The notes: generated by a model from the sequence alone, not told the origin. Counted from the first letter of the stretch, positions 23,293 through 34,246 are shown. The stretch: DNA of 63,701 nt from Actinomycetota bacterium (GCA_016213625.1 JACQZZ010000041.1:1-63701), one strand, 5' to 3'. Translations and numbers: made by a program.

Positions 23293-24435
23293 ATGCCCAC
23301 CACCGAGCAGATCATCGACGCCCTTCGTCCTGTGGAAGATCCCGAGCTGCACCGCAGCATCGTCGATCTCGGCATGGTCCGTTCGGTGCAGCTCGACGGC
23401 ACCACGGCGCGCATCGAGATCGCGCTCACGGTGCCCGGGTGTCCCCTCAAGAACGAGATCCAGTCCCGGGTCGCCACAGCGGTCACCGCGCTCGACGGCA
23501 TCACTTCGGTGGCGCTCGACTTCGGTGTGATGACCGACGACGAGCGCGGCAAGGTGCGCGAGATCATGGGCGGAGCCGCACGTGCCGGTGAACAACACTC
23601 GCACGGTGGGCACGGGCATGCCGAGGGCAAGGCCGTGCCGTTCAACGAGCCCGGCAACAAGACGCGCCCGCTGCTCATCTCCAGCGGTAAGGGTGGCGTC
23701 GGCAAGAGCAGCGTCACCGTGAACATCGCTGTGGCGCTCGCCCAGCAGGGCTACAAGGTGGGAGTGGTCGACGCCGACATCTACGGCTACTCCATCCCTC
23801 GCATGCTCGGCACCGACCGCGACCCGGTGGTCATCGACGACATGCTCGTGCCGCCGGAGGCCAACGGTGTCACCTGCATCTCCATCGGCTACTTCGTGCC
23901 CGAGGGCCAGGCGGTCATCTGGCGAGGCCCAATGCTGCACAAGGCGCTCGAGCAGTTCCTGGCCGACGTGTTCTGGGACGACCCCGACTTCCTCCTCATC
24001 GACATGCCGCCCGGCACCGGCGACATCGCGCTCAGCCTCAGCCAGTACCTGCCGCGCGGTGAGGTCTACGTGGTCACCACACCGCAGCCCGCCGCGCAGA
24101 AGGTGGCCCGGTTGTCGGCGGCCATGGCACAGAAGGTGAACCTGCCTGTGAAGGGCATCATCGAGAACATGAGCTGGTTCACCGGCGACGACGGCAAGCA
24201 GTACGAGATCTTCGGTGCCGGCGGGGGTCAGGAGCTGGCCGACGAGTTGGGCGTGCCGCTGCTGGGCCAGTTGCCGTTGGTGACGGCACTACGCGAGGGC
24301 GGCGACGACGGCAAGCCCATCACCGTGGCCGACCCCGAGAGCGAGAGCGCGAAGGCGTTCCACGCCATCGCCACCCGCATCGCCACCGAGCTGAAGCCGA
24401 AGAAGGTCTTCAGCGCGGCATTGAAGGTGAACTGA
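23293..24435 (+). CDS. mrp: Mrp/ApbC family Fe-S cluster carrier ATPase with MIP18 (DUF59) domain
   Basis: This 380-residue protein has an N-terminal MIP18-family domain (about 1-85, with VPGCPLKNEI) and a P-loop domain with ISSGKGGVGKSS and VGVVDADIYGYSIPRMLG. Mrp proteins carry 4Fe-4S clusters to apoproteins. The place where many Mrp proteins have a CXXC pair after ENMS reads ENMSWFTGDDGKQYEIFG, with no cysteine, so cluster handling must rely on other residues, for instance the Cys in VPGCP. It diverges from a SufR-like regulator. The last 26 bases overlap the convergent methyltransferase gene. Confidence 0.9.
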   Translation: MPTTEQIIDALRPVEDPELHRSIVDLGMVRSVQLDGTTARIEIALTVPGCPLKNEIQSRVATAVTALDGITSVALDFGVMTDDERGKVREIMGGAARAGEQHSHGGHGHAEGKAVPFNEPGNKTRPLLISSGKGGVGKSSVTVNIAVALAQQGYKVGVVDADIYGYSIPRMLGTDRDPVVIDDMLVPPEANGVTCISIGYFVPEGQAVIWRGPMLHKALEQFLADVFWDDPDFLLIDMPPGTGDIALSLSQYLPRGEVYVVTTPQPAAQKVARLSAAMAQKVNLPVKGIIENMSWFTGDDGKQYEIFGAGGGQELADELGVPLLGQLPLVTALREGGDDGKPITVADPESESAKAFHAIATRIATELKPKKVFSAALKVN

Positions 24436-25222
24436 GCTTCCGATAGTGCGTGAGCACCATGTCGGCATCCACCGACGTGAGCTCGCGCTCCACCAACTCG
24501 CGCCTCTCGTCGGTCGTGCTCCACCAGTAGGGCGTCATCTCGAGCAACTGACGGCGCAGGACCACGTCGTCGAGCGCCACCGTGAACTGCACGCGCTGCA
24601 CCAGCTCTGCCGGCGGTGCCGTGTCGTCGGCGGCGTGCGGCCGAGGTCGGTCGTAGACGAGCGCCTTCAGACGCGCGAGATGATCCGCTCCCGGTGTCAC
24701 CACGAGGGCCACACCGCCGGGCCGCAACACACGGAACAGTTCGTCGAACGGGCGGGGCGAGAAGACGTCGATCACTGCATCGAACGACGCGTCCGCGAAT
24801 GGCAGGCGGTACACCGATGCCACGGCGAACTCGCACTGCTGGTACTTCCGCGCCGCCAGCCGCACCGCGACCTTCGAGAGGTCGATGCCCCAGCCCTCGG
24901 CCCCCGCGGCGCAGGCGCGTGCGAGATACGTGCCCTCACCACAACCGGCATCGAGGATGCTCGTCGCGCCACTCGCCTTCGCCGCCGCGCCGACCGCATC
25001 GATGATCGGGTCGTAGCAGCCCGCCTCGAACACCGCACGTCGCGAGCGCACCATGGTGTCGTCGTCGCCGCTCGGCCCACCGGCGAGGCGGCCGCCCACC
25101 ATCAGGTTCACGTACCCCTCGCGTGCGCGGTCGAACTGATGACCGGAAGGGCACGACCACGTACGCTCCCCCGAGACGAGCGACAGGCCGCAGTGGGGGC
25201 AACGGAAGCTCACCGAGGACAT
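24410..25222 (-). CDS. 23S rRNA (guanine-N1) methyltransferase, RlmA family
   Basis: This 270-residue protein starts with a zinc-finger-like CPHCG...CPSGHQFDRAREGYVNLM, the hallmark of RlmA(I)/RlmA(II), followed by a SAM-binding domain with ILDAGCGEGTYLA. The family methylates G745 or G748 of 23S rRNA; in actinobacteria the latter type (TlrB) gives tylosin resistance. Which position is modified cannot be read from sequence. A GATACT box ends 7 bases before the ATG. Confidence 0.85.
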   Translation of the reverse strand: MSSVSFRCPHCGLSLVSGERTWSCPSGHQFDRAREGYVNLMVGGRLAGGPSGDDDTMVRSRRAVFEAGCYDPIIDAVGAAAKASGATSILDAGCGEGTYLARACAAGAEGWGIDLSKVAVRLAARKYQQCEFAVASVYRLPFADASFDAVIDVFSPRPFDELFRVLRPGGVALVVTPGADHLARLKALVYDRPRPHAADDTAPPAELVQRVQFTVALDDVVLRRQLLEMTPYWWSTTDERRELVERELTSVDADMVLTHYRKLSSPSMPR

Positions 25223-25229
25223 CGAGACG

Positions 25230-25235
25230 AGTATC
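25230..25235 (-). promoter_or_regulatory. -10-like box GATACT of the RlmA-like gene
   Basis: GATACT on the minus strand ends 7 bases before the ATG at 25222; it deviates from TANNNT only at the first base. Confidence 0.35.
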
Positions 25236-25248
25236 TCAGGGGGACAGC

Positions 25249-26487
25249 ATGGACATCGACATCAGCGGGACGGGGCTCGACGCGGGGCGCCTGCACCGCA
25301 TCACCGAACACCTCGAACGCTTCTACGTCGGCCCCGGCAAGATCGCCGGCGCAGAAGTTGCGGTGGGGCGTCGAGGCAAGGTGGCGTATCACGCGTCGCT
25401 CGGCCTGCGCGACCGCGAGCGCGGCGTGGCCACTGGCGACGACACGATCTATCGCATCTACTCCATGACCAAGCCGCTCACGTCGATCGCACTGATGCAG
25501 CTGTTCGAGCGAGGGCTGTTCCAGCTCGACGACGCTGTGTCGCGCTTCTATCCCTCGTGGAAACAGCATCGGGTCTGGGTGAGCGGCACGGGTGACGATG
25601 GCGACCCCCTCGTCACCGAACCGGCGCGCCGCGGCGTCACGTTCCGCGATCTGCTCAGCCACACCAGCGGCCTCACCTACGGCGGATTGCTGCTGGGCAT
25701 GAACGTGCACCCCATTGATCGCATCTACCAGGCCAGCAAGATCCGCAGCGTCGGCGTGAACAGCACGATGGACGAGTTCATGGAGAAGCTGGCCACAGTG
25801 CCGCTGCGGTTCCAGCCGGGCACCGCGTACCAGTACTCGCTGGCCACTGACGCGTGCGGCGCACTGGTGGAGAAGATCAGCGGTGTGCCGTTCGCGCAGT
25901 ACCTGCAGGAGCACATCCTGGATCCGCTGGGCATGACCGACACGTCGTTCGAGGTGACGCCCGACAAGGTGCACCGCTTCGCCGCCAACTACCAGCGCAA
26001 CCCCGACAAGACCACCACGCTGATGGACGACCCCGCCACGAGTGTGTACACGCGGCCGCCCACGTTCGTCAGCGGCGGCGGCGGGCTCACCGGCACGCTG
26101 GCCGACTACGCGCGCTTCTGCGAGATGCTCCGCCGCGGGGGCGAGCTCGATGGCCATCGCATCATCGGACCGCGCACGCTGGAACTGATGCGCCGCAATC
26201 ACCTGCCGGGCGGCAAGGACCTCGCGTCGCTCGACGTGGAGCTGCTCACCGAGTACGGCAACATCGGTGTCGGGTTCGGGCTCGGCTTCGCCAGCACCAT
26301 CGACCAGGTGGCCACCGGCGCGCTCACCCGCCACGACTACTACTGGGGCGGCGCCGCGTCGACGGTGTTCTGGGTGGACCCGGCAGAAGACCTGTGGGTG
26401 ATCTTCATGACCCAGCTGATGCCGTCGGCGTCGTTCGACTTCCGCGGTCAGCTACGCAGCCTGGTCTACAGCGCGATCGTCGACTGA
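25249..26487 (+). CDS. Serine hydrolase, class C beta-lactamase/EstB-like esterase
   Basis: This 412-residue protein has the SXXK motif SMTK (residues 72-75) in YRIYSMTKPLTSIALMQL, a Tyr motif around AYQYSLATD and a WGGAAST segment replacing the usual KTG box. This is the pattern of EstB/LpqF-type esterases rather than true beta-lactamases. No signal peptide is visible, which favours a cytosolic esterase. GGGGGA precedes the ATG at 25249. Its 3' end overlaps the convergent hydrolase gene by 22 bases. Confidence 0.85.
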   Translation: MDIDISGTGLDAGRLHRITEHLERFYVGPGKIAGAEVAVGRRGKVAYHASLGLRDRERGVATGDDTIYRIYSMTKPLTSIALMQLFERGLFQLDDAVSRFYPSWKQHRVWVSGTGDDGDPLVTEPARRGVTFRDLLSHTSGLTYGGLLLGMNVHPIDRIYQASKIRSVGVNSTMDEFMEKLATVPLRFQPGTAYQYSLATDACGALVEKISGVPFAQYLQEHILDPLGMTDTSFEVTPDKVHRFAANYQRNPDKTTTLMDDPATSVYTRPPTFVSGGGGLTGTLADYARFCEMLRRGGELDGHRIIGPRTLELMRRNHLPGGKDLASLDVELLTEYGNIGVGFGLGFASTIDQVATGALTRHDYYWGGAASTVFWVDPAEDLWVIFMTQLMPSASFDFRGQLRSLVYSAIVD

Positions 26488-27137
26488 ACGAAGCGGTCCA
26501 CCAACTCGGCGATCTCGGCCGGATGCGTCTCCTGCATGTTGTGCTCACCGCCGGGCACGACCTCGAGGTGCGCGTGAGGCATCTTGCGTTCGAGGTAGTG
26601 ACCTGACACCCGATACTCCTCGCGGTCAAGTTCGCCGGCCAGCACCAGCGTGGGCACGGTCATGTCGGCGAGCCGTTCCATCACCACGCTGTCCTCCTGG
26701 AGGTTCAGGTTGGTGGCCTGCACCGGCACACCGAACCGATGGGCGTTGCGGCGTGACCGCTCGTTCCACCCCTCGCGCTTCTCCGGGTCGCGGAACCCCG
26801 GCCCGGTGTTGAGCACGACAATGCCGAGCTGCGCGCCGTGCCGCGTGGCGGCGTGTGCGAGCGCCAGATACCCGCCCAACGAGTGCCCCACCAGCACCGC
26901 CGGCCGACCGAGTTCGGCGAGCACCTCGTCGAGGTCGGCGAGCGCCCGATCTCGCGTGTACTCGGCGGGGTCGTCGGGCACGGGCGACGCACCGTGGCCG
27001 AGCAGGTCGATGGCGACCGTCTCGTAGCGGTCCTGCAACGCTGCCACGACACCGTCCCACGTGGCCGTGGTGCCACCGAGACCGTGGATGAAGACGAGCG
27101 GCACACCGCTGCCGGAACGCTGCACATGAAGACGCAC
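26466..27137 (-). CDS. Alpha/beta hydrolase
   Basis: This protein of about 223 residues shows VFIHGLGGTTATWDG (oxyanion-hole region), the nucleophile elbow GHSLGG, an Asp in AGELDREEY and the catalytic His in PGGEHNMQETHP. It resembles small esterases or haloperoxidase-like hydrolases. The GTG at 27137 is my choice because it begins the first beta strand and leaves 28 bases to the upstream gene; a GTG or ATG further upstream overlapping that gene cannot be excluded. Substrate unknown. Confidence 0.8.
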   Translation of the reverse strand: MRLHVQRSGSGVPLVFIHGLGGTTATWDGVVAALQDRYETVAIDLLGHGASPVPDDPAEYTRDRALADLDEVLAELGRPAVLVGHSLGGYLALAHAATRHGAQLGIVVLNTGPGFRDPEKREGWNERSRRNAHRFGVPVQATNLNLQEDSVVMERLADMTVPTLVLAGELDREEYRVSGHYLERKMPHAHLEVVPGGEHNMQETHPAEIAELVDRFVQSTIAL

Positions 27138-27165
27138 GAGAAGACCGCTTTCGAGGAGAGCCGGT

Positions 27166-27840
27166 TCAGGAGGCGAGCCCGGCGAGACCGTCGCCGAGGA
27201 TCTTCGCACCCAGCAGCACCAGGACGATCATCATGATGACCGTGTTGTTGGCGATCATGAACCGCTTCACCGCGTCCAACGGTTCCGCTGCGTCGTCGCC
27301 ACCGACGGCACGCACCACCACGGCGCCGATCACCGTGCACGACCCGATGAGCACGAACATGATCACCGCGACGGCAGCGTCGGTGCCGTGCAGGCCGAGT
27401 TCGGCGATGCTCGACGTGGCCGACATGAGCAGCGCGAGGTTCTTCGGGTTCAAGCCGCCCAACAGCACACCCAGCCGCAGCGCGCCCGGACCGGACACCT
27501 CGCTCACGCCCGCCATCCACTTCGGCATCTCGGGTTCCGCACCGCGACGCGGGCGCCCACGCCACTTCTGCACGGCGCGCAGCAGCATCGCCAGACCGAT
27601 CGCCACACGGAGCAGGTCGATGAGCGTGTTGCCGGTGCTGTCGGAGTCGTCGGCGGGGTCGAACACGTACAGCGCGAGTGCCGCCAGCGCCCCAAGGCCC
27701 ACCAACCATCCCGTCATGAAGGCGACACCGTTACGCACGGCGTGCGGCGACCCCAGCACCAACACGATGGCGATGACCGGGAACGGGCTCAGCGCCACAC
27801 CCATCGCCGCGGGCAACGTCTCGCCGATGGCTTGCCACAT
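27166..27840 (-). CDS. GAP/Sap family membrane transporter (LysE superfamily)
   Basis: This 224-residue protein has about six hydrophobic segments and the family motif LLGGLNPKNLALLMSA plus SPFPVIAIVLVLGSPHA near the start. It matches the GAP (SfLAP) family, named for the mycobacterial sulfolipid-addressing protein and glycopeptidolipid exporters, so export of a lipid-linked product is possible. The ATG lies 7 bases after TAGTGT, a leaderless pattern. Confidence 0.8.
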   Translation of the reverse strand: MWQAIGETLPAAMGVALSPFPVIAIVLVLGSPHAVRNGVAFMTGWLVGLGALAALALYVFDPADDSDSTGNTLIDLLRVAIGLAMLLRAVQKWRGRPRRGAEPEMPKWMAGVSEVSGPGALRLGVLLGGLNPKNLALLMSATSSIAELGLHGTDAAVAVIMFVLIGSCTVIGAVVVRAVGGDDAAEPLDAVKRFMIANNTVIMMIVLVLLGAKILGDGLAGLAS

Positions 27841-27847
27841 GTCGTGG

Positions 27848-27853
27848 ACACTA
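27848..27853 (-). promoter_or_regulatory. -10 box TAGTGT of the GAP-family gene
   Basis: TAGTGT on the minus strand ends 7 bases before the ATG at 27840. Confidence 0.5.
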
Positions 27854-27923
27854 GAGCGCGACGCGACCGCCGATCGCTGTCACGGATCCACTCGCTGATC
27901 GAATGGATCGGTGCCTGCGGTGG

Positions 27924-29999
<2,076 letters not shown>

Positions 30000-31001
30000 T
30001 CAGGCGCCGAGCGCCCAGCGACTGGCGGTCGCCTGGTCGCGCACCCGGGTGGCCACCTCGGCCGCGATGCCGAGCACTCGCTCGGCCACCGCCGGAGTGT
30101 GCGACGACAAGCCGCATTCCGGCGTGATGATGGCCTGGCGGCGCAACAGCGCGGGGTCGACCCCACGCTCGACCAGCTCGCACCACAGCTTCGACAGGTG
30201 ACGCCATGGGCGCTCGGCGGTGGTGATGATGGGCCCGCTCGTGGGCACCACTCCCCAGGCGATGTAGCCGCCACGCTCCATGAAACGAGTGAGATAGCCG
30301 GCGCTGTCGACCACTTCGTGGCGCACCGGCAACGACAGCACGGCCGGCCCGGTGGCGAGCTGCGATGGGATGTCGGCGAGCCCGCACACGTGGAGACCGG
30401 ACACGGCCGAGGTCTCGATGGCCGCGAGCGCACCGGACACGAGGTCGATCGCGGTGTCCGGCGCGATGGGGAACCCGGGGTTCATCAATTCGGCGAAATC
30501 GGACTCCTCGATGAACACCAATTGGCGGCAGCCGGGCAGCGCTTCTTCCACGGCCTGGAGCATGTGTTCCACACGGTGCCTGATGCATCGCACCGCGGAC
30601 TCGAATGCCTCACTCATCGGCACGCCGGCGCGCATGAGCGCATGACCGAACGTGACCGGGCCGACGAACTGCCACTTCACCCAACCGGTACGACCCTTGG
30701 CCGCCTCCAGGAACGTACGGAACCCCACGAACGCGTCGTGCTGGAAGTCGGTGACGATGGGTGCCAGGGGATCCACCAGGGACGGATCCACCGAGATGCT
30801 GCCGTACTGTCCGATGGTGATGCCCTGCATACCCACCATGGCCTGCGCGATCCAGCCCTCGGCCGGGCTACGTCGCGGCAGCGAGGGAATGGACGGCACC
30901 TCCATGGTGCGCAACACGAACTCGGCCGCTTCCTGTGCGTCGCGATGAGGGAGGCCTCCGATGCCGGTGGCGATACCGCTGGGAATGTCGTTGGGTTGCA
31001 T
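30000..31001 (-). CDS. MetE/UROD-superfamily protein (Rv3015c-like)
   Basis: This 333-residue TIM-barrel-like protein resembles the C-terminal half of cobalamin-independent methionine synthase, with GIGGLPHRDAQEAAEFVL at the start, FVGPVTFGHALMRAG, FIEESDF, SGLHVCGLADI and a terminal ITPECGLSSHTP holding Cys and His. It lacks the MetE N-terminal domain. Its place next to ligA, and near mnmA and iscS, matches the conserved hypothetical Rv3015c. AAAGGAGG lies six bases before ATG 31001, the strongest ribosome site near any gene here, so I prefer it over an in-frame ATG at 31043. The methyl donor and acceptor are unknown. Confidence 0.82.
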   Translation of the reverse strand: MQPNDIPSGIATGIGGLPHRDAQEAAEFVLRTMEVPSIPSLPRRSPAEGWIAQAMVGMQGITIGQYGSISVDPSLVDPLAPIVTDFQHDAFVGFRTFLEAAKGRTGWVKWQFVGPVTFGHALMRAGVPMSEAFESAVRCIRHRVEHMLQAVEEALPGCRQLVFIEESDFAELMNPGFPIAPDTAIDLVSGALAAIETSAVSGLHVCGLADIPSQLATGPAVLSLPVRHEVVDSAGYLTRFMERGGYIAWGVVPTSGPIITTAERPWRHLSKLWCELVERGVDPALLRRQAIITPECGLSSHTPAVAERVLGIAAEVATRVRDQATASRWALGA

Positions 31002-31032
31002 CTGGAGCCTCCTTTCGGTGATCGGGGGAAGC

Positions 31033-31052
31033 AGTGGAATCATCGTTCCACT
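31033..31052. promoter_or_regulatory. Inverted repeat in the leader of the MetE-like gene
   Basis: AGTGGAA and TTCCACT form a 7-bp perfect inverted repeat with a six-base spacer, about 32 bases upstream of the ATG at 31001. It may be a leader hairpin or an operator. It does not match a riboswitch fold that I recognise. Confidence 0.4.
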
Positions 31053-31090
31053 CCGGAGGTGCAATGGGCGAAGCGTGGGCTCGTCGCCGA

Positions 31091-31096
31091 TACGTT
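31091..31096 (+). promoter_or_regulatory. -10 box TACGTT of the membrane protein gene
   Basis: TACGTT ends 8 bases before the GTG at 31105. Confidence 0.45.
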
Positions 31097-31104
31097 GGCC
31101 TGGT

Positions 31105-32025
31105 GTGTACGCCATGGACAAATCTGAGACGGTGGCCGTGAACGGAACGTTGCTCTCCCCTCGCACTTTTGTGACGATGCTGCGCGTCCTGTGGGTGGCG
31201 CTCGCCGTGGTCATGGGATTCGCCATCGCGAGCGCCGGCGACGAACACTCCAAGGCCGCAGCGTTCGCGTCCGCCACCGGTTGGTGGCTGATCGTCGCCG
31301 TCGTCATCGTGGCGCTCGTGGTGCCCAGTGCGCTGGGCCTCACGCTGGTTCGGGTGATCGCGCCGTTCACGGTGGTCATCGCCATCGCGGCCCTGGTGCT
31401 CGGCGCATCGGCGATCATCGGCGCAGTGGCCGTGGCGCTCGCCGCAGTGGTGGCACTCCTGGCCATGTCGGGCGAAGTGGGCGAGGCCATGGTGCAGGGT
31501 TCGGCCTACGGCAAAGAACACCGCCTGCCGCTGCGGCCGCCCGCCGCGCTGCTCTTGCCGCTGGTCGTGTCGTGGGTGCTGTGGGCCGCAGCCATGCTCG
31601 CCGCAGTGCTGCTGCTCAGCGCCGAGCAGTGGCTGGTGGGCATCGTCGTCACCACGCTCGCCTTCGTCCTCACCTGGTTGCTCGTCACCCGCTCCCACCG
31701 ACTGTCGTTGCGCTGGTTGGTGCTCGTGCCGGCCGGCCTGGTGGTGCACGACCCGGTGGTGATGGGTGAGACCCTCATGGTGCCCAAGGGCAACGTCGCC
31801 GTGGCGCGACTCGCGCTCGCCGACACACAGGCGGCCGACCTCACCGGTCCTGCCGCCGGCGTCGCACTCGACATCGCCGTGCGCGAGATGGTGCTCGCCG
31901 TGTTCGCCGCGAGCCGCGCGCAGCCGAAGGGGAAGGCACTCCACGTGCAGTCGTTCCTGGTGGCACCCACCCGTCCCGGTCGGGCACTGCAAGCGCTGGC
32001 CTCCGCCGGCATCCACATCGCCTGA
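31105..32025 (+). CDS. Conserved hypothetical integral membrane protein
   Basis: I do not recognise the family of this protein of about 306 residues. The N-terminal two-thirds hold about six hydrophobic segments, starting with a helix near residues 27-45 and including a cluster of Val/Ala-rich helices. The C-terminal part, after LVTRSHRLSLRWLVLVPAGLVVHD, is soluble and contains HVQSFLVAPTRPGRALQAL. GTG at 31105 fits the leaderless spacing; ATG at 31114 is an alternative. It sits between two conserved sulfur/repair gene clusters. No catalytic motif is visible. Confidence 0.7.
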   Translation: MYAMDKSETVAVNGTLLSPRTFVTMLRVLWVALAVVMGFAIASAGDEHSKAAAFASATGWWLIVAVVIVALVVPSALGLTLVRVIAPFTVVIAIAALVLGASAIIGAVAVALAAVVALLAMSGEVGEAMVQGSAYGKEHRLPLRPPAALLLPLVVSWVLWAAAMLAAVLLLSAEQWLVGIVVTTLAFVLTWLLVTRSHRLSLRWLVLVPAGLVVHDPVVMGETLMVPKGNVAVARLALADTQAADLTGPAAGVALDIAVREMVLAVFAASRAQPKGKALHVQSFLVAPTRPGRALQALASAGIHIA

Positions 32026-32042
32026 CCGAACACGCGGGTCAG
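32022..32042. terminator. Stop-codon hairpin between the membrane protein gene and mnmA
   Basis: CTGACC and GGTCAG form a 6-bp stem whose arms contain the TGA codons of both convergent genes. Confidence 0.4.
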
Positions 32043-33082
32043 CGGGCGATGCCGCCGCCGAGCACGTAACTATCGGTGGGGTCGTAGAACACCACGCTCT
32101 GACCGGGTGCCACGCGGCGCTGCGGCGCGGACCAGCGCACCTCCACCGAGTCGCCGACGAGCTCGATGACGGCGGCCTGCGCGTCGCCGTGGGCACTGCA
32201 CTGCACGAGCACCTCGCCCGTCACTGGCTGGTGCGCCCACGCCGTCTGGCCCACGGTCATGGTGGACACCGACAGCATCGACTCGTCACCCACGCGCACC
32301 ACCGCCGCCTCGTGATCGATGTCGACCACGTACCGCTTGGGCCCGCCACCCGGCAGACCGATGCCACGGCGCTGCCCGAGCGTGACCATCTCCAGCGCCT
32401 CGGCCTCACCCAACAGCGCGCCGTCGACGGCGTCGACCACACGAGCCGTGCGGAACGGGATGCGCGTGCCGAGGAACTGGGTGCGCCCGCCCGTGCTGCT
32501 GATGAAGCACACGTCCTGGCTGTCGGGCTTCGACGCGGTGCGCAGGCCGAGCGCTGTCGCCCGCTCGCGCACATCGGCCTTGGTGAGGTGCCCGATGGGG
32601 AACAACGTGCGAGCCAGCTCGCGCTGGGGCAGCATGTGCACCACGTAACTCTGGTCCTTCGCCGGATCGTGCCCGCGTGCCACGTAGCGCACGCCGTCGC
32701 GCTCGACGATGCGGGCGTGATGGCCCGTCGCGACCGCGTCGAACCCCAGCAGGTCGGCCCGTTCGCTCAGGCGGTGGAACTTCAGGTGCCGATTGCACTC
32801 GATACACGGGTTCGGGGTGATGCCATCGCGGTGCGCCTGCACATAGGGCTCCACGACGTGCTCGTGGAAGTCGTCGGTGAAGTTGAACACGAGGTGGTCG
32901 ATGCCCAGCTGCTGTGCCACGCGGCGGGCGTCGTCGACGTCGGCCACGGAGCAGCATCCCGTGTCGCTCTCGCCGCCCCAGAGGCGCATGGTGATGCCCA
33001 CCACCTCGTGCCCTTCGGCGAGCAGTTCCGCGGCGGCGACCGACGAGTCGACACCACCGCTGAGTGCCATCAGCACCTTCAC
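32039..33082 (-). CDS. mnmA: tRNA-specific 2-thiouridylase
   Basis: This 347-residue protein has the PP-loop ALSGGVDSSVAAAEL, the catalytic cysteines in PNPCIECNRHLKF and SQDVCFIS, and the GQRRGIGLPGG segment of MnmA. It adds sulfur to the wobble uridine of tRNAs for Lys, Glu and Gln. The sulfur comes from the cysteine desulfurase encoded immediately upstream, 24 bases away on the same strand. Complete length and motifs. Confidence 0.96.
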   Translation of the reverse strand: MKVLMALSGGVDSSVAAAELLAEGHEVVGITMRLWGGESDTGCCSVADVDDARRVAQQLGIDHLVFNFTDDFHEHVVEPYVQAHRDGITPNPCIECNRHLKFHRLSERADLLGFDAVATGHHARIVERDGVRYVARGHDPAKDQSYVVHMLPQRELARTLFPIGHLTKADVRERATALGLRTASKPDSQDVCFISSTGGRTQFLGTRIPFRTARVVDAVDGALLGEAEALEMVTLGQRRGIGLPGGGPKRYVVDIDHEAAVVRVGDESMLSVSTMTVGQTAWAHQPVTGEVLVQCSAHGDAQAAVIELVGDSVEVRWSAPQRRVAPGQSVVFYDPTDSYVLGGGIAR

Positions 33083-33106
33083 CGGGTCACCGTCACAGCG
33101 TCACCT

Positions 33107-34246
33107 TCACAGCGTCACCTTGCGCAACCGTCGAACGGCGCTCACGACGGCCTCGATCCCGTGATCCACATCGGCCTCGACCGTGGCTCGGCCGAGAGTG
33201 AGCCGCAGCGCACCGAACGCCAGATCGCGGGAGACACCCATCGCCGCCAGCACGTGCGACGGTTCCATCGCACCGCTCGCGCAGGCCGACGCTGCGCTCG
33301 CGCACACCCCTGCTTCGTCGAGCAGGAACAGCAGCGCTTCGTTCTCGATGCCTTCGATGCACACGTGCGCCGAACCGGCCACCTTCTGGTCGCGCGGCAC
33401 GGTCTCGTGCACGCCGGGCAGCGCCTCGATCAACGAGTCGACGAGCCGGTCGCGCAGCGCACTGAGGCGCACCTGCTCGTCGGCACGCTCGAGATCGGTG
33501 AGCCGCAGCGCCCCGGCCAGCGCGATGATGCCGGGCACGTTCTGGGTGCCGCTCCGGCGTTCGCGCTCCTGACCGCCACCGATGACCATGGGCGTGAACG
33601 CTGCGCCGCTCTTGGCGACGAGCACGCCGACGCCCTTCGGACCGCCGAACTTGTGTGCCGACAGCGAGAGCATGTCGACGTACGGCGTGAGGGTGCGCAG
33701 ATCCAGCCAACACGGCGCCTGTACGGCATCGGTGTGGAGGACAGCCGACGGGGCGAACTCGCGCACGACGGCGGCAACCGCCGCGAGGACGTTGACCGAG
33801 CCGACCTCGTTGTTGACGGCCATGACACTGACCACCGACACGTCGGCAGTGGCCTTCAGGACCGCCGTCAGAGCATCCAGGTCGACTGCACCGGTCGTGG
33901 TGACCGGCACCACGGCGCCGTGCACCTGTTCCACCGAGGCGAGCACGGCGTGGTGCTCCGCCGCCGGGCAGATGGCCGTGCCGCCTCGACGAGCGACGGT
34001 GCCGAGGATGGCCGTGTTGTCGCTCTCGGTGCCACCGCTCGTGAAGATCACCTCGCCCGGTGCGCAGCCGATGATGTCGGCCACAAGGTCGCGGGCCTCG
34101 TCGATGGCCGCGCGCGCTCCACGGGCGAACCGGTGCGACCCGGAGGGGTTGGCGAACTGCTCGGACAGGTACGGCAGCATCGCCTGCACCGCCTCGGCGC
34201 GCATGGGCGTGGTGGCCGCATGGTCGAGGTAGGTGAAGGTGCTCAC
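33107..34246 (-). CDS. iscS: Cysteine desulfurase (IscS/NifS family)
   Basis: This 379-residue PLP enzyme has the cofactor Lys in LSAHKFGGPKGVG, the catalytic Cys loop SACASGAMEPSHVL and DHAATTPMR at the start. It mobilises sulfur from cysteine for MnmA and Fe-S assembly. The short Cys loop with SGAMEPSHVL is typical of group I. The start GTG at 34246 lies 7 bases after TAGCCT, whose TAG is also the stop codon of the preceding RDD gene. The iscS-mnmA order matches Rv3025c-Rv3024c. Confidence 0.95.
   Translation of the reverse strand: MSTFTYLDHAATTPMRAEAVQAMLPYLSEQFANPSGSHRFARGARAAIDEARDLVADIIGCAPGEVIFTSGGTESDNTAILGTVARRGGTAICPAAEHHAVLASVEQVHGAVVPVTTTGAVDLDALTAVLKATADVSVVSVMAVNNEVGSVNVLAAVAAVVREFAPSAVLHTDAVQAPCWLDLRTLTPYVDMLSLSAHKFGGPKGVGVLVAKSGAAFTPMVIGGGQERERRSGTQNVPGIIALAGALRLTDLERADEQVRLSALRDRLVDSLIEALPGVHETVPRDQKVAGSAHVCIEGIENEALLFLLDEAGVCASAASACASGAMEPSHVLAAMGVSRDLAFGALRLTLGRATVEADVDHGIEAVVSAVRRLRKVTL

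Noticed and set aside
25249..26487. True beta-lactamase
   Set aside because: SXXK is present but there is no signal peptide and the KTG box is absent; EstB-like esterase fits better.
31002..31104. Cobalamin or SAM riboswitch in front of the MetE-like gene
   Set aside because: I found no B12-box or SAM-I/IV core; only a simple 7-bp inverted repeat is visible.
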